This document shows positions 55,782-64,000 of a stretch of DNA of 64,000 nt, one piece after another; positions within the stretch are counted from its first letter, which is position 1, and each line of letters begins with the position of its first letter. This stretch comes from Chelativorans sp. J32 (lineage in GTDB: Bacteria; Pseudomonadota; Alphaproteobacteria; Rhizobiales; Rhizobiaceae). Under the pieces are notes generated by a model that worked only from the letters and a program-made list of their open reading frames with translations, was not told where the DNA came from and ran no database searches. The stretch spans positions 372,001 through 436,000 of the forward strand of contig NZ_JAEQ01000002.1 in assembly GCF_000518985.1 (NCBI RefSeq), read 5' to 3'. Both the position numbers and the translations under genes were made by a program.

Positions 55782-55801
55782 GCACGGCTGAGAGGCCGTG
55801 C
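55782..55801 (+). terminator. Hairpin between cupin gene and prfB
   Basis: GCACGGC-TGAGAG-GCCGTGC, a 7-bp perfect stem 23 bp before the prfB start. GACAATTAAAG follows, without a T-run. May be a cupin-gene terminator or a prfB leader element. Confidence 0.4.
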
Positions 55802-55824
55802 GACAATTAAAGAAAGAAGACATC

Positions 55825-56956
55825 ATGCGTGCGGAAACCGCAAATCTAATCGACGAAATCAGGCAGGCCATAAGCCTGCTGAGGAGGTATCTTTGACTGG
55901 GACGAGGCGGTAAAACGACTCGATTACCTCAATTCGCGTGCCGAGGATGGTCAACTGTGGAACGATCCGCAGGAGGCCCAGAAGCTGATGCGCGAACGCC
56001 AGTCCCTCGAAGAAAACATCAATGCGATCAACGGGCTTTCGCGAGCTCTTGACGATAATGTCGAGCTGATCAAGCTGGGCGAGGAAGAGGGCGACGAGGC
56101 GATCGTCGAGGAGGCGGAAGCATCCATCCGCTCCCTGCGGGGCGAGATCGCGGCGCGGCAGATCGAGACGCTTCTTTCGGGCGAGGCTGACGCGAACGAT
56201 ACCTATCTTGAGATCCACGCCGGCGCGGGCGGTACGGAAAGCCAGGACTGGGCTTCCATGCTGCTGCGCATGTACACGCGCTGGGCGGAGCGGCGGGGCA
56301 TGAAGGTCGAGGTGCTGGAGGTTCATGACGGGGAAGAAGCCGGCATCAAATCGGCGACCATCCTCGTTCACGGCCACAACGCCTATGGCTGGTTGAAGAC
56401 GGAATCAGGCGTGCATAGGCTCGTGCGCATCTCGCCCTTCGACAGCAATGCGCGCCGGCACACCTCCTTCGCAAGCGTCTGGGTCTATCCAGTCATCGAT
56501 GATTCGATCGAGATCGAGATTCCTGAGTCAGAGGTGCGGATCGATACCTATCGCTCCTCGGGCGCAGGCGGCCAGCATGTGAACACGACCGACTCGGCTG
56601 TGCGCATTACCCATATACCGACCGGCATCGCCGTCGCCTGCCAGCAGGAGCGATCGCAGCATAAGAATCGCGCGAAGGCGTGGGAGATGCTGCGTGCGAG
56701 GCTCTACGAACTTGAGCTCCAGAAGCGCGAGGAGGCGGCGAACGCCACGGAAGCCACAAAGGGCGAGATCGGGTGGGGACATCAGATCCGTTCCTATGTG
56801 CTGCAACCTTACCAGCTTGTGAAGGATCTGCGCACCGGCGTCGAAAGCCCCAGTCCGCAGGACGTGCTCGACGGCGAATTGGACGAGTTCATGAAGGCTT
56901 CGCTTTCCCAGCGGGTCAGCGGGGGCTCGCCGGCGGATGTTGCGGATATTGACTGA
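55825..56956 (+). CDS. prfB: Peptide chain release factor 2, programmed +1 frameshift
   Basis: Terminates translation at UGA and UAA. The gene is split in frame: ATG 55825 opens 23 codons and stops at TGA 55894-55896; with one base skipped at 55894 the frame continues from 55895 to the TGA at 56956, giving about 376 residues. The slip site is CTTTGAC with AGGAGG (55882-55887) three bases upstream, the classic RF2 autoregulatory site. Marks: SPFDSN (stop recognition in RF2 is the SPF motif) and [14 protein letters not shown] (GGQ, peptidyl release). Reading this as a broken gene would be wrong. Confidence 0.97.
55881..55897 (+). promoter_or_regulatory. RF2 programmed frameshift signal
   Basis: GAGGAGGTATCTTTGAC: internal SD-like AGGAGG, TAT spacer, CTT codon followed by in-frame TGA and C. 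Low RF2 lets the ribosome pause at TGA and slip +1, so RF2 level controls itself. Known mechanism; sequence is canonical. Confidence 0.93.
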
Positions 56957-57042
56957 AGACCTACGCCGTAAGTGTGTGTGAAGGCCTCGAAAACCATAAT
57001 TCGATTTCAGGCCTGTAGCTGTCGTGACGGTGCTGTATAGCT

Positions 57043-57073
57043 GGTCGGAGCCAACGGGAAGTGGGCTCCGACC
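57043..57073 (+). promoter_or_regulatory. Stem-loop in the glmS leader
   Basis: GGTCGGAGCC (57043-57052) pairs perfectly with GGCTCCGACC (57064-57073), 11-nt loop, ending 32 bp before the glmS ATG. No T-run, so not a standard terminator. Just upstream lies TATAGC (57036-57041), a possible -10 whose start would fall at the stem. A 5' hairpin of this kind could control mRNA stability or sRNA pairing; not a glmS ribozyme by sequence. Confidence 0.5.
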
Positions 57074-57105
57074 GTTCACTGCGCGGTATTCCGAAGGGGA
57101 TGGGA

Positions 57106-58929
57106 ATGTGTGGCATTGTGGGGATAATCGGGCAAACGCCCGTCGCGCCACTTATCGTCGATGCGCTGAAGCGGCTCGAATATCGCGGCTACGATTCGGC
57201 AGGGGTGGCGACCGTCGAAAACGGAAAACTGGCGCGCCGCCGCGCGGAAGGTAAGCTGGTCAACCTGGAGAAGCGCCTCGAGGAGGATCCGCTCGATGGG
57301 TTGATCGGGATCGGCCATACGCGGTGGGCCACGCATGGCGTCCCCAACGAAACCAACGCGCATCCGCATTTTTCCGGCGATGTGGCCGTGGTCCATAATG
57401 GCATCATCGAGAATTTTTCCGAATTGCGCGATGAACTCACCGCGGATGGGTTCACCTTTTCGTCCCAGACAGACACCGAAGTGGTGGCACATCTTGTGGA
57501 GCGTGAGTTGCGCAGCGGCAAGCTACCCGAGGAGGCGGCTTTCGCCGCTCTCAGGCGGCTTCGGGGGGCATTCGCGCTCGCCGTTTTGTTCCGCGGCGAC
57601 GAGAATCTGATCGTCGGGGCGCGGAACGGTCCGCCGCTGGCCGTCGGCCATGGCGAGGGAGAAATGTTTCTCGGCTCGGACGCGATTGCGCTTGCGCCCT
57701 TCACCGATGCCATTACCTATCTCGAAGACGGCGATTGGGTTGTCGTGCGGCGCTCGGGGATGAAGATCTTCGACATGGAGGGCAAGCCCGTCGAGCGGAA
57801 GCGGCAGCAGTCGATCGGCACGAGCTTCCTGGTCGACAAGGGCAATCACCGTCATTTCATGGAAAAGGAGATCCATGAACAGCCGGAGGTGATATCCCAT
57901 ACGCTCGCCCACTATCTCGATTTTGCGAATGGCGGCGTGAAACCCTTCGAAACGCCCTTCGACTTCGCCAGAATCGACCGAATGGCGGTTTCGGCCTGTG
58001 GCACCGCCTATCTTGCAGGCCTTGTCGGCAAATACTGGCTGGAGCGCTATGCCCGGCTACCCGTGGACATCGATATCGCGTCGGAGTTCCGCTACCGCGA
58101 GATGCCGCTTTCCAAAGGAAGTGCTGCGCTTTTCGTTTCGCAGTCCGGCGAGACCGCCGACACGCTCGCGTCGCTGCGCTATTGCCGGCGAGAGGGCGTG
58201 CCGATCGCATCGATCGTCAATGTTCGCGACTCCACAATGGCACGTGAAAGCGACGGGATCTTTCCAACGCTTGCCGGGCCGGAAATCGGCGTGGCTTCGA
58301 CAAAAGCCTTCACCTGCCAGCTCGCGATTTTCGCTGCGCTTGCGGTACGAGCCGGTCTGGAGCGCGGAACGCTTTCAAAGGACGAGGCGGGTCTGTTGGT
58401 GCAGGCTTTGTCCGAAACCCCCGGTTTTGCGGCCCAGGCCTTGAGGCTTGAGGGGCGCATCGAACAAGTGGCGCGCGAGCTGTCACGGGTGAACCATGTG
58501 CTCTATCTGGGGCGCGACACAAGCTATCCGCTCGCCTTGGAAGGTGCGCTGAAGCTCAAGGAGCTCTCCTACATTCATGCCGAGGGATATGCCGCTGGAG
58601 AGTTGAAGCACGGGCCGATCGCGTTGATCGACGAGCATATGCCGGTGATCGTGATCGCGCCTTACGATCGCATCTTTGAAAAGACCGTCTCCAACATGCA
58701 GGAGGTGGCGGCGCGCGGCGGACGTATCATCCTGATCACGGACGAGGAAGGTGCGTCCCGGGCATCGCTCGACAAGTTCGAGACGATCGTCATGCCAAGG
58801 GTTCCGGAGTTCATCGCACCGATCATCTATGCGCTTCCCGTGCAGATGCTTGCTTATCACACCGCGGTGGCGCTGGGCACCGATGTGGATCAGCCGCGCA
58901 ACCTTGCCAAATCGGTAACGGTGGAGTGA
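57106..58929 (+). CDS. glmS: Glutamine-fructose-6-phosphate aminotransferase
   Basis: Makes glucosamine-6-phosphate, the first amino-sugar precursor for peptidoglycan and lipopolysaccharide. 607 residues from ATG 57106 so that C2 (MCGIVGIIG) is the N-terminal nucleophile. Glutaminase domain (about 1-220) with RWATHG and HNGIIEN; two SIS sugar-isomerase domains (about 285-425 and 455-600) with SQSGETADTLA and ELKHGPIALID. The longer frame from 57061 would bury the catalytic cysteine. glmU, usually upstream, is absent here. Confidence 0.98.
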   Translation: MCGIVGIIGQTPVAPLIVDALKRLEYRGYDSAGVATVENGKLARRRAEGKLVNLEKRLEEDPLDGLIGIGHTRWATHGVPNETNAHPHFSGDVAVVHNGIIENFSELRDELTADGFTFSSQTDTEVVAHLVERELRSGKLPEEAAFAALRRLRGAFALAVLFRGDENLIVGARNGPPLAVGHGEGEMFLGSDAIALAPFTDAITYLEDGDWVVVRRSGMKIFDMEGKPVERKRQQSIGTSFLVDKGNHRHFMEKEIHEQPEVISHTLAHYLDFANGGVKPFETPFDFARIDRMAVSACGTAYLAGLVGKYWLERYARLPVDIDIASEFRYREMPLSKGSAALFVSQSGETADTLASLRYCRREGVPIASIVNVRDSTMARESDGIFPTLAGPEIGVASTKAFTCQLAIFAALAVRAGLERGTLSKDEAGLLVQALSETPGFAAQALRLEGRIEQVARELSRVNHVLYLGRDTSYPLALEGALKLKELSYIHAEGYAAGELKHGPIALIDEHMPVIVIAPYDRIFEKTVSNMQEVAARGGRIILITDEEGASRASLDKFETIVMPRVPEFIAPIIYALPVQMLAYHTAVALGTDVDQPRNLAKSVTVE

Positions 58930-59039
58930 CCGGGACGCGACCGGGTTTCCTCTGGACGGGCAACAAAGCCGTCACGTAAAGTTACGGTATGTCATGTTTG
59001 ATTTCCCTTGCACAGCCGGAACAAAGGTAAAGCCCGGTA

Positions 59040-59744
59040 ATGACGCGCCTGCGCAACTATTTCCTGACCGGTTTCGTGGTGGCCGCGCCGCTGGCGATCA
59101 CGGCCTATCTCGTCTGGGGTTTTATCCGCTGGGTGGATTCCTGGGTCAAACCCTATATCCCGGCGCGATACAATCCCGACAGCTATTTACCCTTCGCCGT
59201 GCCGGGCTTCGGTCTTATCGTCGCGGTCGTCCTGATCACGCTGATTGGGTTCCTGACTGCCAATTTCATTGGCCGCAGCATCGTCTCCTTCGGCGAGCAT
59301 ATTCTCGACCGGATGCCTTTTGTTCGCAGTGTCTACAAGACGCTGAAGAATATCTTGGAAACCGTGCTGCAGGAGCGTTCGGACACGTTCAAGAAGGTTG
59401 GCCTGATCGAATATCCGCGCAAGGGAGTTTGGTCGCTCGTCTTCATCGCCACCGAAGCGCGTGGCGAACTGCAATCATCCGTTGGAGGCGCCGGGAATCC
59501 GCTCATGGCGGTCTTCCTGCCCACGACACCCAACCCAACTTCCGGCTTTCTGCTCTATGTGCCTAAAAGCGACGTCATCGAACTTGAGATGTCGATAGAG
59601 GACGGCGCCAAACTGATTATTTCTGCCGGCCTGATTTCGCCCGAATATCAGCAGCAGAAGACCAAGGTCCTTGCCGAAGAGGCGCTGGAGCAGAAGAGCC
59701 GGCGCAAACGCTCTGGAAACGAAGAGGCTTCGCTCGGGAAGTAA
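59040..59744 (+). CDS. DUF502 membrane protein
   Basis: 234 residues with two transmembrane helices (about 8-32 and 57-80) and a cytoplasmic-like C-terminal domain: SVYKTLKNILETVLQERSDTFKKVGLIEYPRKG and FLPTTPNPTSGFLLYVPKSDV (both split here) match DUF502, which has no settled function. C-terminus basic. ATG 59040 follows AAAGCCCGGTA. Ends 6 bp from the convergent recG stop. Confidence 0.9.
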   Translation: MTRLRNYFLTGFVVAAPLAITAYLVWGFIRWVDSWVKPYIPARYNPDSYLPFAVPGFGLIVAVVLITLIGFLTANFIGRSIVSFGEHILDRMPFVRSVYKTLKNILETVLQERSDTFKKVGLIEYPRKGVWSLVFIATEARGELQSSVGGAGNPLMAVFLPTTPNPTSGFLLYVPKSDVIELEMSIEDGAKLIISAGLISPEYQQQKTKVLAEEALEQKSRRKRSGNEEASLGK

Positions 59745-59750
59745 CCCAGG

Positions 59751-61859
59751 CTAGCCTGCCCGCAGCAGCCGTACCGCCTCGTCTTTGCCGAAGAGGTAAA
59801 GCAGCACGCGCAATGCTCGGCCGCGTTCACCCGCCAACTCGGCATCACGCGAGAGGATGAGCCGAGCGTCATCGCGCGCCATGGCCAGGAGTTCAGAATG
59901 GAATTCCAGGCGTGCTACCTGAAAACCCGGCGTTCCTGATTGACGTGTCCCAAGAAGATCGCCTTCGCCGCGCAGCTTCAGATCTTCTTCGGCGATAACG
60001 AAGCCATCCTCCGTTTCCCGCAGCACCGCGAGCCGGCGCTTTGCAACCTCACCCAAGGGCGGCTTGTAGAGGAGCACGCAAGAGGAAGGCTTGTCGCCCC
60101 GACCAACCCGGCCACGGAGCTGGTGGAGCTGAGCCAGCCCGAAGCGCTCGGCATGCTCAATCACGATGATGGTCGCGTCGGGCACGTCCACCCCGACTTC
60201 CACCACAGTCGTGCCGACAAGGATACGTGTGCGGCCTTCCTTGAAGGCGCGCATGGATTCGTCTTTCTCCCTGGAGGCGATGCGACCATGAACGAGGCCG
60301 ACCGCAGCCCCGAAAACATGCTTCAGGGAGGCGAACCGATCTTCGGCTGAGGTGAGCTCGATTGCTTCCGATTCTTCGACAAGAGGGCAGATCCAATAGA
60401 CCTTCTGTCCTTCCGCGATTGCGCTCTGCAGGCGCTCCACCAATTCCTCGAGACGATCGGTAGGCATGGTGACGGTACGGATGGGCTTGCGGCCCGCCGG
60501 CTTTTCAGTAAGCCGCGAGACATCCATATCGCCAAAGGCGGAAAGGACGAGGGTGCGCGGGATGGGTGTTGCTGTCATGACCAGCATATCGGGCGCATCG
60601 CCTTTGGCGTTGATGGCAAGCCGCTGATGCACGCCAAAGCGATGCTGCTCGTCGATAATCGTAAGAACGAGATCGTGGAACTGCACCGTTTCCTGGAAAA
60701 GCGCATGGGTTCCGATGACAAAGGCGACCTCGCCCGAGGCGATGCCGTCGAGGATCGCTTGACGTTCGCGGCCCTTCTCGCGCCCTGTCAGGAGGGCCGC
60801 GTTGAGGCCGGCTTTTTGGGCAAGGGGTGCAATCGTACCGAAATGCTGGCGGGCGAGCAGTTCCGTAGGAGCCATGAGGGCCGACTGTCCCCCAGCCTCG
60901 GCAGCGCGCGCCATGGCAAGCAGCGCCACCACCGTCTTGCCGGCGCCCACGTCTCCCTGCAGGAGACGCAGCATGCGTTGCTCCTTTGCAAGGTCTGAGA
61001 AGATGTCGGCCACCGCGCGTTCCTGAGAGGCCGTCAGCGAATAGGGCAGGGCGTGCTTTATCTTTGCCGCGATTGTCCCGTCACCCATAAGAGGCCGGCC
61101 GGCAAGTTTTCGCGTTCGGGCGCGGACCAGCGCGAGCGAAAGCTGGCTTGCCAGAAGCTCGTCATAGGCAAGTCTCCGCCATGAGGGGCTTTCGGGGGAA
61201 ATGTCTTCGATGCTTGCAGGGTTATGGAGACGTTCCAGCGCCGCGCGGAAGGAGGAAAGGTGTAACCGGGCCTTCAGCGCTTCATCGAGCCATTCCGGCA
61301 TGTCTGGTACGCGGGCTACGGCTTGCGCGATGGCGCGGCGCAGCACCTTCGGCGAGAGGCCGGCGGTGAGCGGATAAACAGGCTCGAGGGGAGGCAGGTT
61401 GTCGGCCTCGGAAACGGGCACGATATAATCGGGATGGACCATTGAGGGCCGGCCATTGAACCATTCCATCCGGCCCGAGACGAGCACCTCTTCTCCTACG
61501 GGAAGCTGTTTTTCCAGATAAGCCTGATGGGCGTGGAAAAAGGTGAGCGCGATCTGTCCCGTCTCGTCGAAAGCGAAGACGCGGTACGGCACATTCTTCT
61601 TGCCACGTGGCGGCGGCTGGTGACGATCAACGGTGAGCTTCAATGTCACGATTGCGCCCTGCGGGGCGTCGGCCACTTCCGGCCGGTTCGTGCGATCGAC
61701 AAGGGAGTGCGGCAGCACAAACAGGAGATCGCCAACGCGCAAGGGACGGTTGGTCAGGTCGGCCGGAACCACATTGGCGATCAGACCCGCCATGCGGTTG
61801 CCGATGCCTTCGAGGGTTGTCGCGGGTGCAAAGAGCGGATCGAGGAGGGAAGGGCGCAT
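59751..61859 (-). CDS. recG: ATP-dependent DNA helicase RecG
   Basis: Reverses stalled forks and processes recombination junctions. 702 residues: N-terminal wedge/OB domain (about 60-150), helicase motifs I GDVGAGKTVVAL (about 295-306), Ia GGQSALMAPTELLA (about 320), II DEQHRFGV, III MTATPIPRTL, and VI in QLRGRVGRGDKPS; C-terminal TRG-like region. ATG 61859. Divergent from sdhE-mfd; convergent with DUF502. Complete and unremarkable. Confidence 0.97.
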   Translation of the reverse strand: MRPSLLDPLFAPATTLEGIGNRMAGLIANVVPADLTNRPLRVGDLLFVLPHSLVDRTNRPEVADAPQGAIVTLKLTVDRHQPPPRGKKNVPYRVFAFDETGQIALTFFHAHQAYLEKQLPVGEEVLVSGRMEWFNGRPSMVHPDYIVPVSEADNLPPLEPVYPLTAGLSPKVLRRAIAQAVARVPDMPEWLDEALKARLHLSSFRAALERLHNPASIEDISPESPSWRRLAYDELLASQLSLALVRARTRKLAGRPLMGDGTIAAKIKHALPYSLTASQERAVADIFSDLAKEQRMLRLLQGDVGAGKTVVALLAMARAAEAGGQSALMAPTELLARQHFGTIAPLAQKAGLNAALLTGREKGRERQAILDGIASGEVAFVIGTHALFQETVQFHDLVLTIIDEQHRFGVHQRLAINAKGDAPDMLVMTATPIPRTLVLSAFGDMDVSRLTEKPAGRKPIRTVTMPTDRLEELVERLQSAIAEGQKVYWICPLVEESEAIELTSAEDRFASLKHVFGAAVGLVHGRIASREKDESMRAFKEGRTRILVGTTVVEVGVDVPDATIIVIEHAERFGLAQLHQLRGRVGRGDKPSSCVLLYKPPLGEVAKRRLAVLRETEDGFVIAEEDLKLRGEGDLLGTRQSGTPGFQVARLEFHSELLAMARDDARLILSRDAELAGERGRALRVLLYLFGKDEAVRLLRAG

Positions 61860-61907
61860 GGCTAGAACTTAATGGCAGGAAGCGGATGAGGAAATGCTTG
61901 TGAGAGG

Positions 61908-61936
61908 CTGACTTTCCACAGATGAAACGCTATATG
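61908..61936 (+). promoter_or_regulatory. Candidate promoter for sdhE-mfd
   Basis: CTGACT (61908-61913), 17 bp, TATATG (61931-61936), 28 bp before the sdhE start, in the 104-bp gap divergent from recG. Fair but not perfect matches to TTGACA/TATAAT. Confidence 0.45.
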
Positions 61937-61963
61937 CCCTTTCTCATCGCGAAAGGCATTTCC

Positions 61964-62251
61964 ATGACCGGAACAAAGCGTTCAAGCGCAGATCTCGACC
62001 CGCGCCGTCGCCGCGCCCTCGTGCGCGCCTGGAGGCGCGGTATGCGCGAGATGGATCTCGTGCTCGGCCAATTCGCCGATGCAGAGATCGCGACGCTTTC
62101 GGAAGCCGAACTCGTGCAGTTCGAAGAACTTCTAGACGTTTCGGATACCACTTTGCTCAAGTGGGTCACCGGCGAACTGCCGGTGGAGGAAACCTATGAC
62201 ACGGCGCTTTTCAAGCGCATTCGCGCCGCCTGCGGTGCTCCCACCCTCTGA
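61964..62251 (+). CDS. sdhE: Succinate dehydrogenase assembly factor SdhE
   Basis: Helps attach FAD to SdhA. 95 residues from ATG 61964 (GAAAGGCATTTCC precedes); a longer frame from 61922 is not family-like. Core RRRALVRAWRRGMREMDLVLG carries the RGxxE-type motif (here RGMRE) needed for flavinylation, then the acidic helix region FEELLDVSD. The family is small and helical. mfd starts 10 bp downstream, likely co-transcribed. Confidence 0.93.
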   Translation: MTGTKRSSADLDPRRRRALVRAWRRGMREMDLVLGQFADAEIATLSEAELVQFEELLDVSDTTLLKWVTGELPVEETYDTALFKRIRAACGAPTL

Positions 62252-62261
62252 TAGAACTCCC

Positions 62262-64000
62262 ATGACCGATCTCATCGAACCAATCGGGCTATCGCGCCGC
62301 TCGACACCGGCGATTGTCGACGGGGTCGCGGATGGATACGAGCCCTTCGCGCTCGCCCAGATTTCCGCCGAGTTGGCGCCGGATGGGCCGCTGATCTTCG
62401 TGGTCCGCGACGGTCAGCGCCTGCCGTTGATCGCGGAGGCACTGCAATTTGCCTCCCCCGGATTACCGGTCATGACGCTTCCCGCCTGGGACTGCTTGCC
62501 CTATGACCGTGTTTCTCCTGGCGCGGATGCCGCTGCCCGCCGGCTTGACGCGCTTTCCGCCATGGCCGCGCTGAAGAAGAAACCCCATCGCGCGGTTGTG
62601 CTTGTCAGCGCCAACGCGCTCTTGCAGCGCATGCCGCCGGCGAAGCATATCGCGGCACAGGGGTTCCGAGCCCGGCCTGGAAACCAGGTGGACATGGAGG
62701 CCCTGATCGCGCGCCTGGAGACGGCAGGTTTCGAGCGTGTTCCCACGGTGCGCGATATGGGTCAATATGCCGTGCGCGGCGGGATCCTCGACCTCTTCGC
62801 CCCCGGGTGGGAGGAGGCGCTGCGCCTCGACTTCTTCGGGGACACGCTGGAATCGGTCCGGACCTTCGACGTAGCCACGCAGCGTACCACCGGGCAGCGC
62901 ACCGAAGTGGTGCTGCAAGCTATGAGTGAAGTGACGCTGACGCCGGATACCGTAAGCCGCTTTCGCCGCAACTATATCGAGGCGTTCGGGGCGCCTTCGC
63001 GCGACGACGCACTCTATGCCGCGATTTCCGAGGGCAGGCGCTTCTCGGGCATGGAGCACTGGCTGCCGCTCTTCTACGATGAGTTGGAAACGGTTTTCGA
63101 TTATTTGCCCGACGCGCCTATCGTCTTCGACCACTTGGCCCAGGAGGCGATCAACGAACGGCACGCGCTCGTTACTGATCATTATGAGGCACGCAAGCGC
63201 CAGCTTGCCGAAGGAGCCGGCCTCGGCGACTCGGTTCCCTACAAGCCCATCGAGCCCAAGAGACTCTATCTCGACCCGCAGGAGGTTTCAGCCGCAGAGG
63301 AAGAGCGCGTCTTCGTCCGGCTGACGCCGTTCGCCACGCCCGAGGCGGGGAGCGCCAAGGTGTTCCACGCCGGCGCCTCTTCGGGCCGGAGCTTCGCGGA
63401 GGAGAGGGCGGATCCCAATGCCAATGTCTTCGACCATGTGGTGAAGCATATCGGCACGGTGCGGGCGCGCGGAAAGAATGTCCTCATCGCGGGTTGGAGC
63501 GAAGGTTCCGCCGACCGTTTAGGGCAGATCCTGGCCGAGCACGGGCTTGGCGGCGTTACGCGGGTGGAAAATCTCGGTGAACTGGCAAACCTGCCGAAAG
63601 GGCAGGCGGGGCTCGGTGTTCTACCGCTGGAAGCGGGATTCGACACATCGCGTTTCACCGTGGTTGCCGAGCAGGATATCTTGGGCGACCGGCTCGTGCG
63701 CCGCTCCAAGAGACGCAAGAAGGCCGCGGACTTCATTTCGGAAGCAAGCTCTCTTTCGGCGGGCGATGTCGTCGTTCACGCCGACCATGGCATCGGGCGA
63801 TTTGTAGGCCTCAAGACCATCGAGGCGGCCGGCGCCCCGCATGAATGCCTTGAGATCCACTATGCCGGAGATGACCGGCTCTTTCTGCCGGTCGAGAATA
63901 TCGATCTCCTATCGCGCTACGGGTCCGATTCCGTCGAGGCGACGCTGGACAAGCTCGGCGGCGGCGCGTGGCAGTCGCGCAAGGCCAAGCTCAAGAAGCG
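62262..64000 (+). CDS. mfd: Transcription-repair coupling factor, C-terminus beyond window
   Basis: Displaces RNA polymerase stalled at DNA damage and recruits UvrAB. Frame open from ATG 62262 to the right edge: 579 residues of about 1150-1200. Present are the UvrB-homology N-terminal domains (LPAWDCLPYDRVSPGADAAARR), QYAVRGGILDLF with a following EXTREMELY family-like GDTLESVRTFD, and the start of the RNA-polymerase interaction domain (GDVVVHADHGIGRFVGL, where VHxDHGIG is diagnostic). The translocase motor lies outside the window. Confidence 0.96.
   Translation, partial: MTDLIEPIGLSRRSTPAIVDGVADGYEPFALAQISAELAPDGPLIFVVRDGQRLPLIAEALQFASPGLPVMTLPAWDCLPYDRVSPGADAAARRLDALSAMAALKKKPHRAVVLVSANALLQRMPPAKHIAAQGFRARPGNQVDMEALIARLETAGFERVPTVRDMGQYAVRGGILDLFAPGWEEALRLDFFGDTLESVRTFDVATQRTTGQRTEVVLQAMSEVTLTPDTVSRFRRNYIEAFGAPSRDDALYAAISEGRRFSGMEHWLPLFYDELETVFDYLPDAPIVFDHLAQEAINERHALVTDHYEARKRQLAEGAGLGDSVPYKPIEPKRLYLDPQEVSAAEEERVFVRLTPFATPEAGSAKVFHAGASSGRSFAEERADPNANVFDHVVKHIGTVRARGKNVLIAGWSEGSADRLGQILAEHGLGGVTRVENLGELANLPKGQAGLGVLPLEAGFDTSRFTVVAEQDILGDRLVRRSKRRKKAADFISEASSLSAGDVVVHADHGIGRFVGLKTIEAAGAPHECLEIHYAGDDRLFLPVENIDLLSRYGSDSVEATLDKLGGGAWQSRKAKLKK

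Noticed and set aside
55825-55896. Early TGA in prfB as evidence of a pseudogene or sequencing error
   Set aside because: The stop sits in an intact CTTTGAC slip site with an SD-like AGGAGG at the correct distance, so it is regulatory.
57000-57105. glmS ribozyme/riboswitch
   Set aside because: That ribozyme is a Gram-positive feature and its conserved core is not seen; only a simple hairpin is present.

Overview
This window is chromosomal DNA from an alphaproteobacterium, most likely a member of the Hyphomicrobiales (Rhizobiales) near Phyllobacteriaceae/Mesorhizobium. The evidence is the GC-rich coding pattern, the circularly permuted two-piece tmRNA gene with the tag ANDNYAEARLAA, a CckA-type hybrid kinase, an NDUFA12-like complex I subunit, DUF2155/DUF3126/DUF2853/DUF2065 proteins, and gene orders typical of the group. 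The exact genus cannot be fixed from sequence reading alone. I saw no tRNA, rRNA, insertion sequence, prophage or CRISPR array.

Layout. 1-6.5 kb (minus): lipopolysaccharide export and envelope folding operon lptF-lptG-lptD-surA-like-pdxA (pdxA runs off the left edge). 6.8-8.7 kb (plus): pepA-holC. 8.9-11.4 kb (minus): a YheS-type ABC-F ATPase whose reading frame is continuous with an upstream AAA-type ATPase. 11.5-11.85 kb (minus): permuted ssrA. 12-18 kb (plus): DUF2853, thyA-folA, then hflK-hflC-DUF2065-degP-like membrane quality control. 18.1-24.5 kb: divergent serB/miaA, a diguanylate cyclase, a FliO-like membrane protein, and cckA. 24.7-27.4 kb: pncB followed by a small accessory patch of unknown genes (Cys-rich secreted protein, ribbon-helix-helix protein, an 87-residue unknown preceded by a possible 19-codon leader). 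27.4-29.5 kb (minus): propionyl/acyl-CoA carboxylase beta subunit and a glyoxalase-family protein. 29.7-34.3 kb (plus): double cold-shock protein, DUF192, alpha/beta hydrolase, aspartyl beta-hydroxylase family protein, cysE, DUF3126, gamma-carbonic anhydrase. 34.5-37.4 kb: transglutaminase-like protease, tandem PilZ protein, P-loop kinase-like protein, PAS protein. 37.4-39.3 kb: a gene-free stretch with a sigma-54-like promoter and an intrinsic terminator, then rhomboid protease, CBS-pair protein and a YjhX-family protein. 39.6-42.5 kb (plus): gatB, GNAT, NDUFA12-like, DUF2155. 42.6-50.7 kb (minus): rne, M48 protease, DsbA-like, aroQ-accB-accC-aat. 51.3-59.7 kb (plus): amidase, PBP1A, cupin, prfB (with a programmed +1 frameshift), glmS, DUF502. 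59.75-61.86 kb (minus): recG. 61.96-64 kb (plus): sdhE and mfd (runs off the right edge).

The genes are mostly housekeeping: envelope assembly and peptidoglycan turnover (lptDFG, surA-like, amidase, PBP1A, glmS, M48, degP-like, hflKC), translation and its rescue (tmRNA, prfB, gatB, miaA, aat, ABC-F), DNA metabolism (thyA, folA, holC, recG, mfd), fatty-acid entry (accBC) and cell-cycle/second-messenger control (cckA, GGDEF, PilZ). The most interesting points are regulatory or architectural rather than a clear new defence or metabolic system: the sigma-54-like promoter with a terminator ahead of the rhomboid gene, the AAA/ABC-F continuous frame, the prfB recoding site, the permuted tmRNA, and the small unknown genes near 26-27.4 kb.
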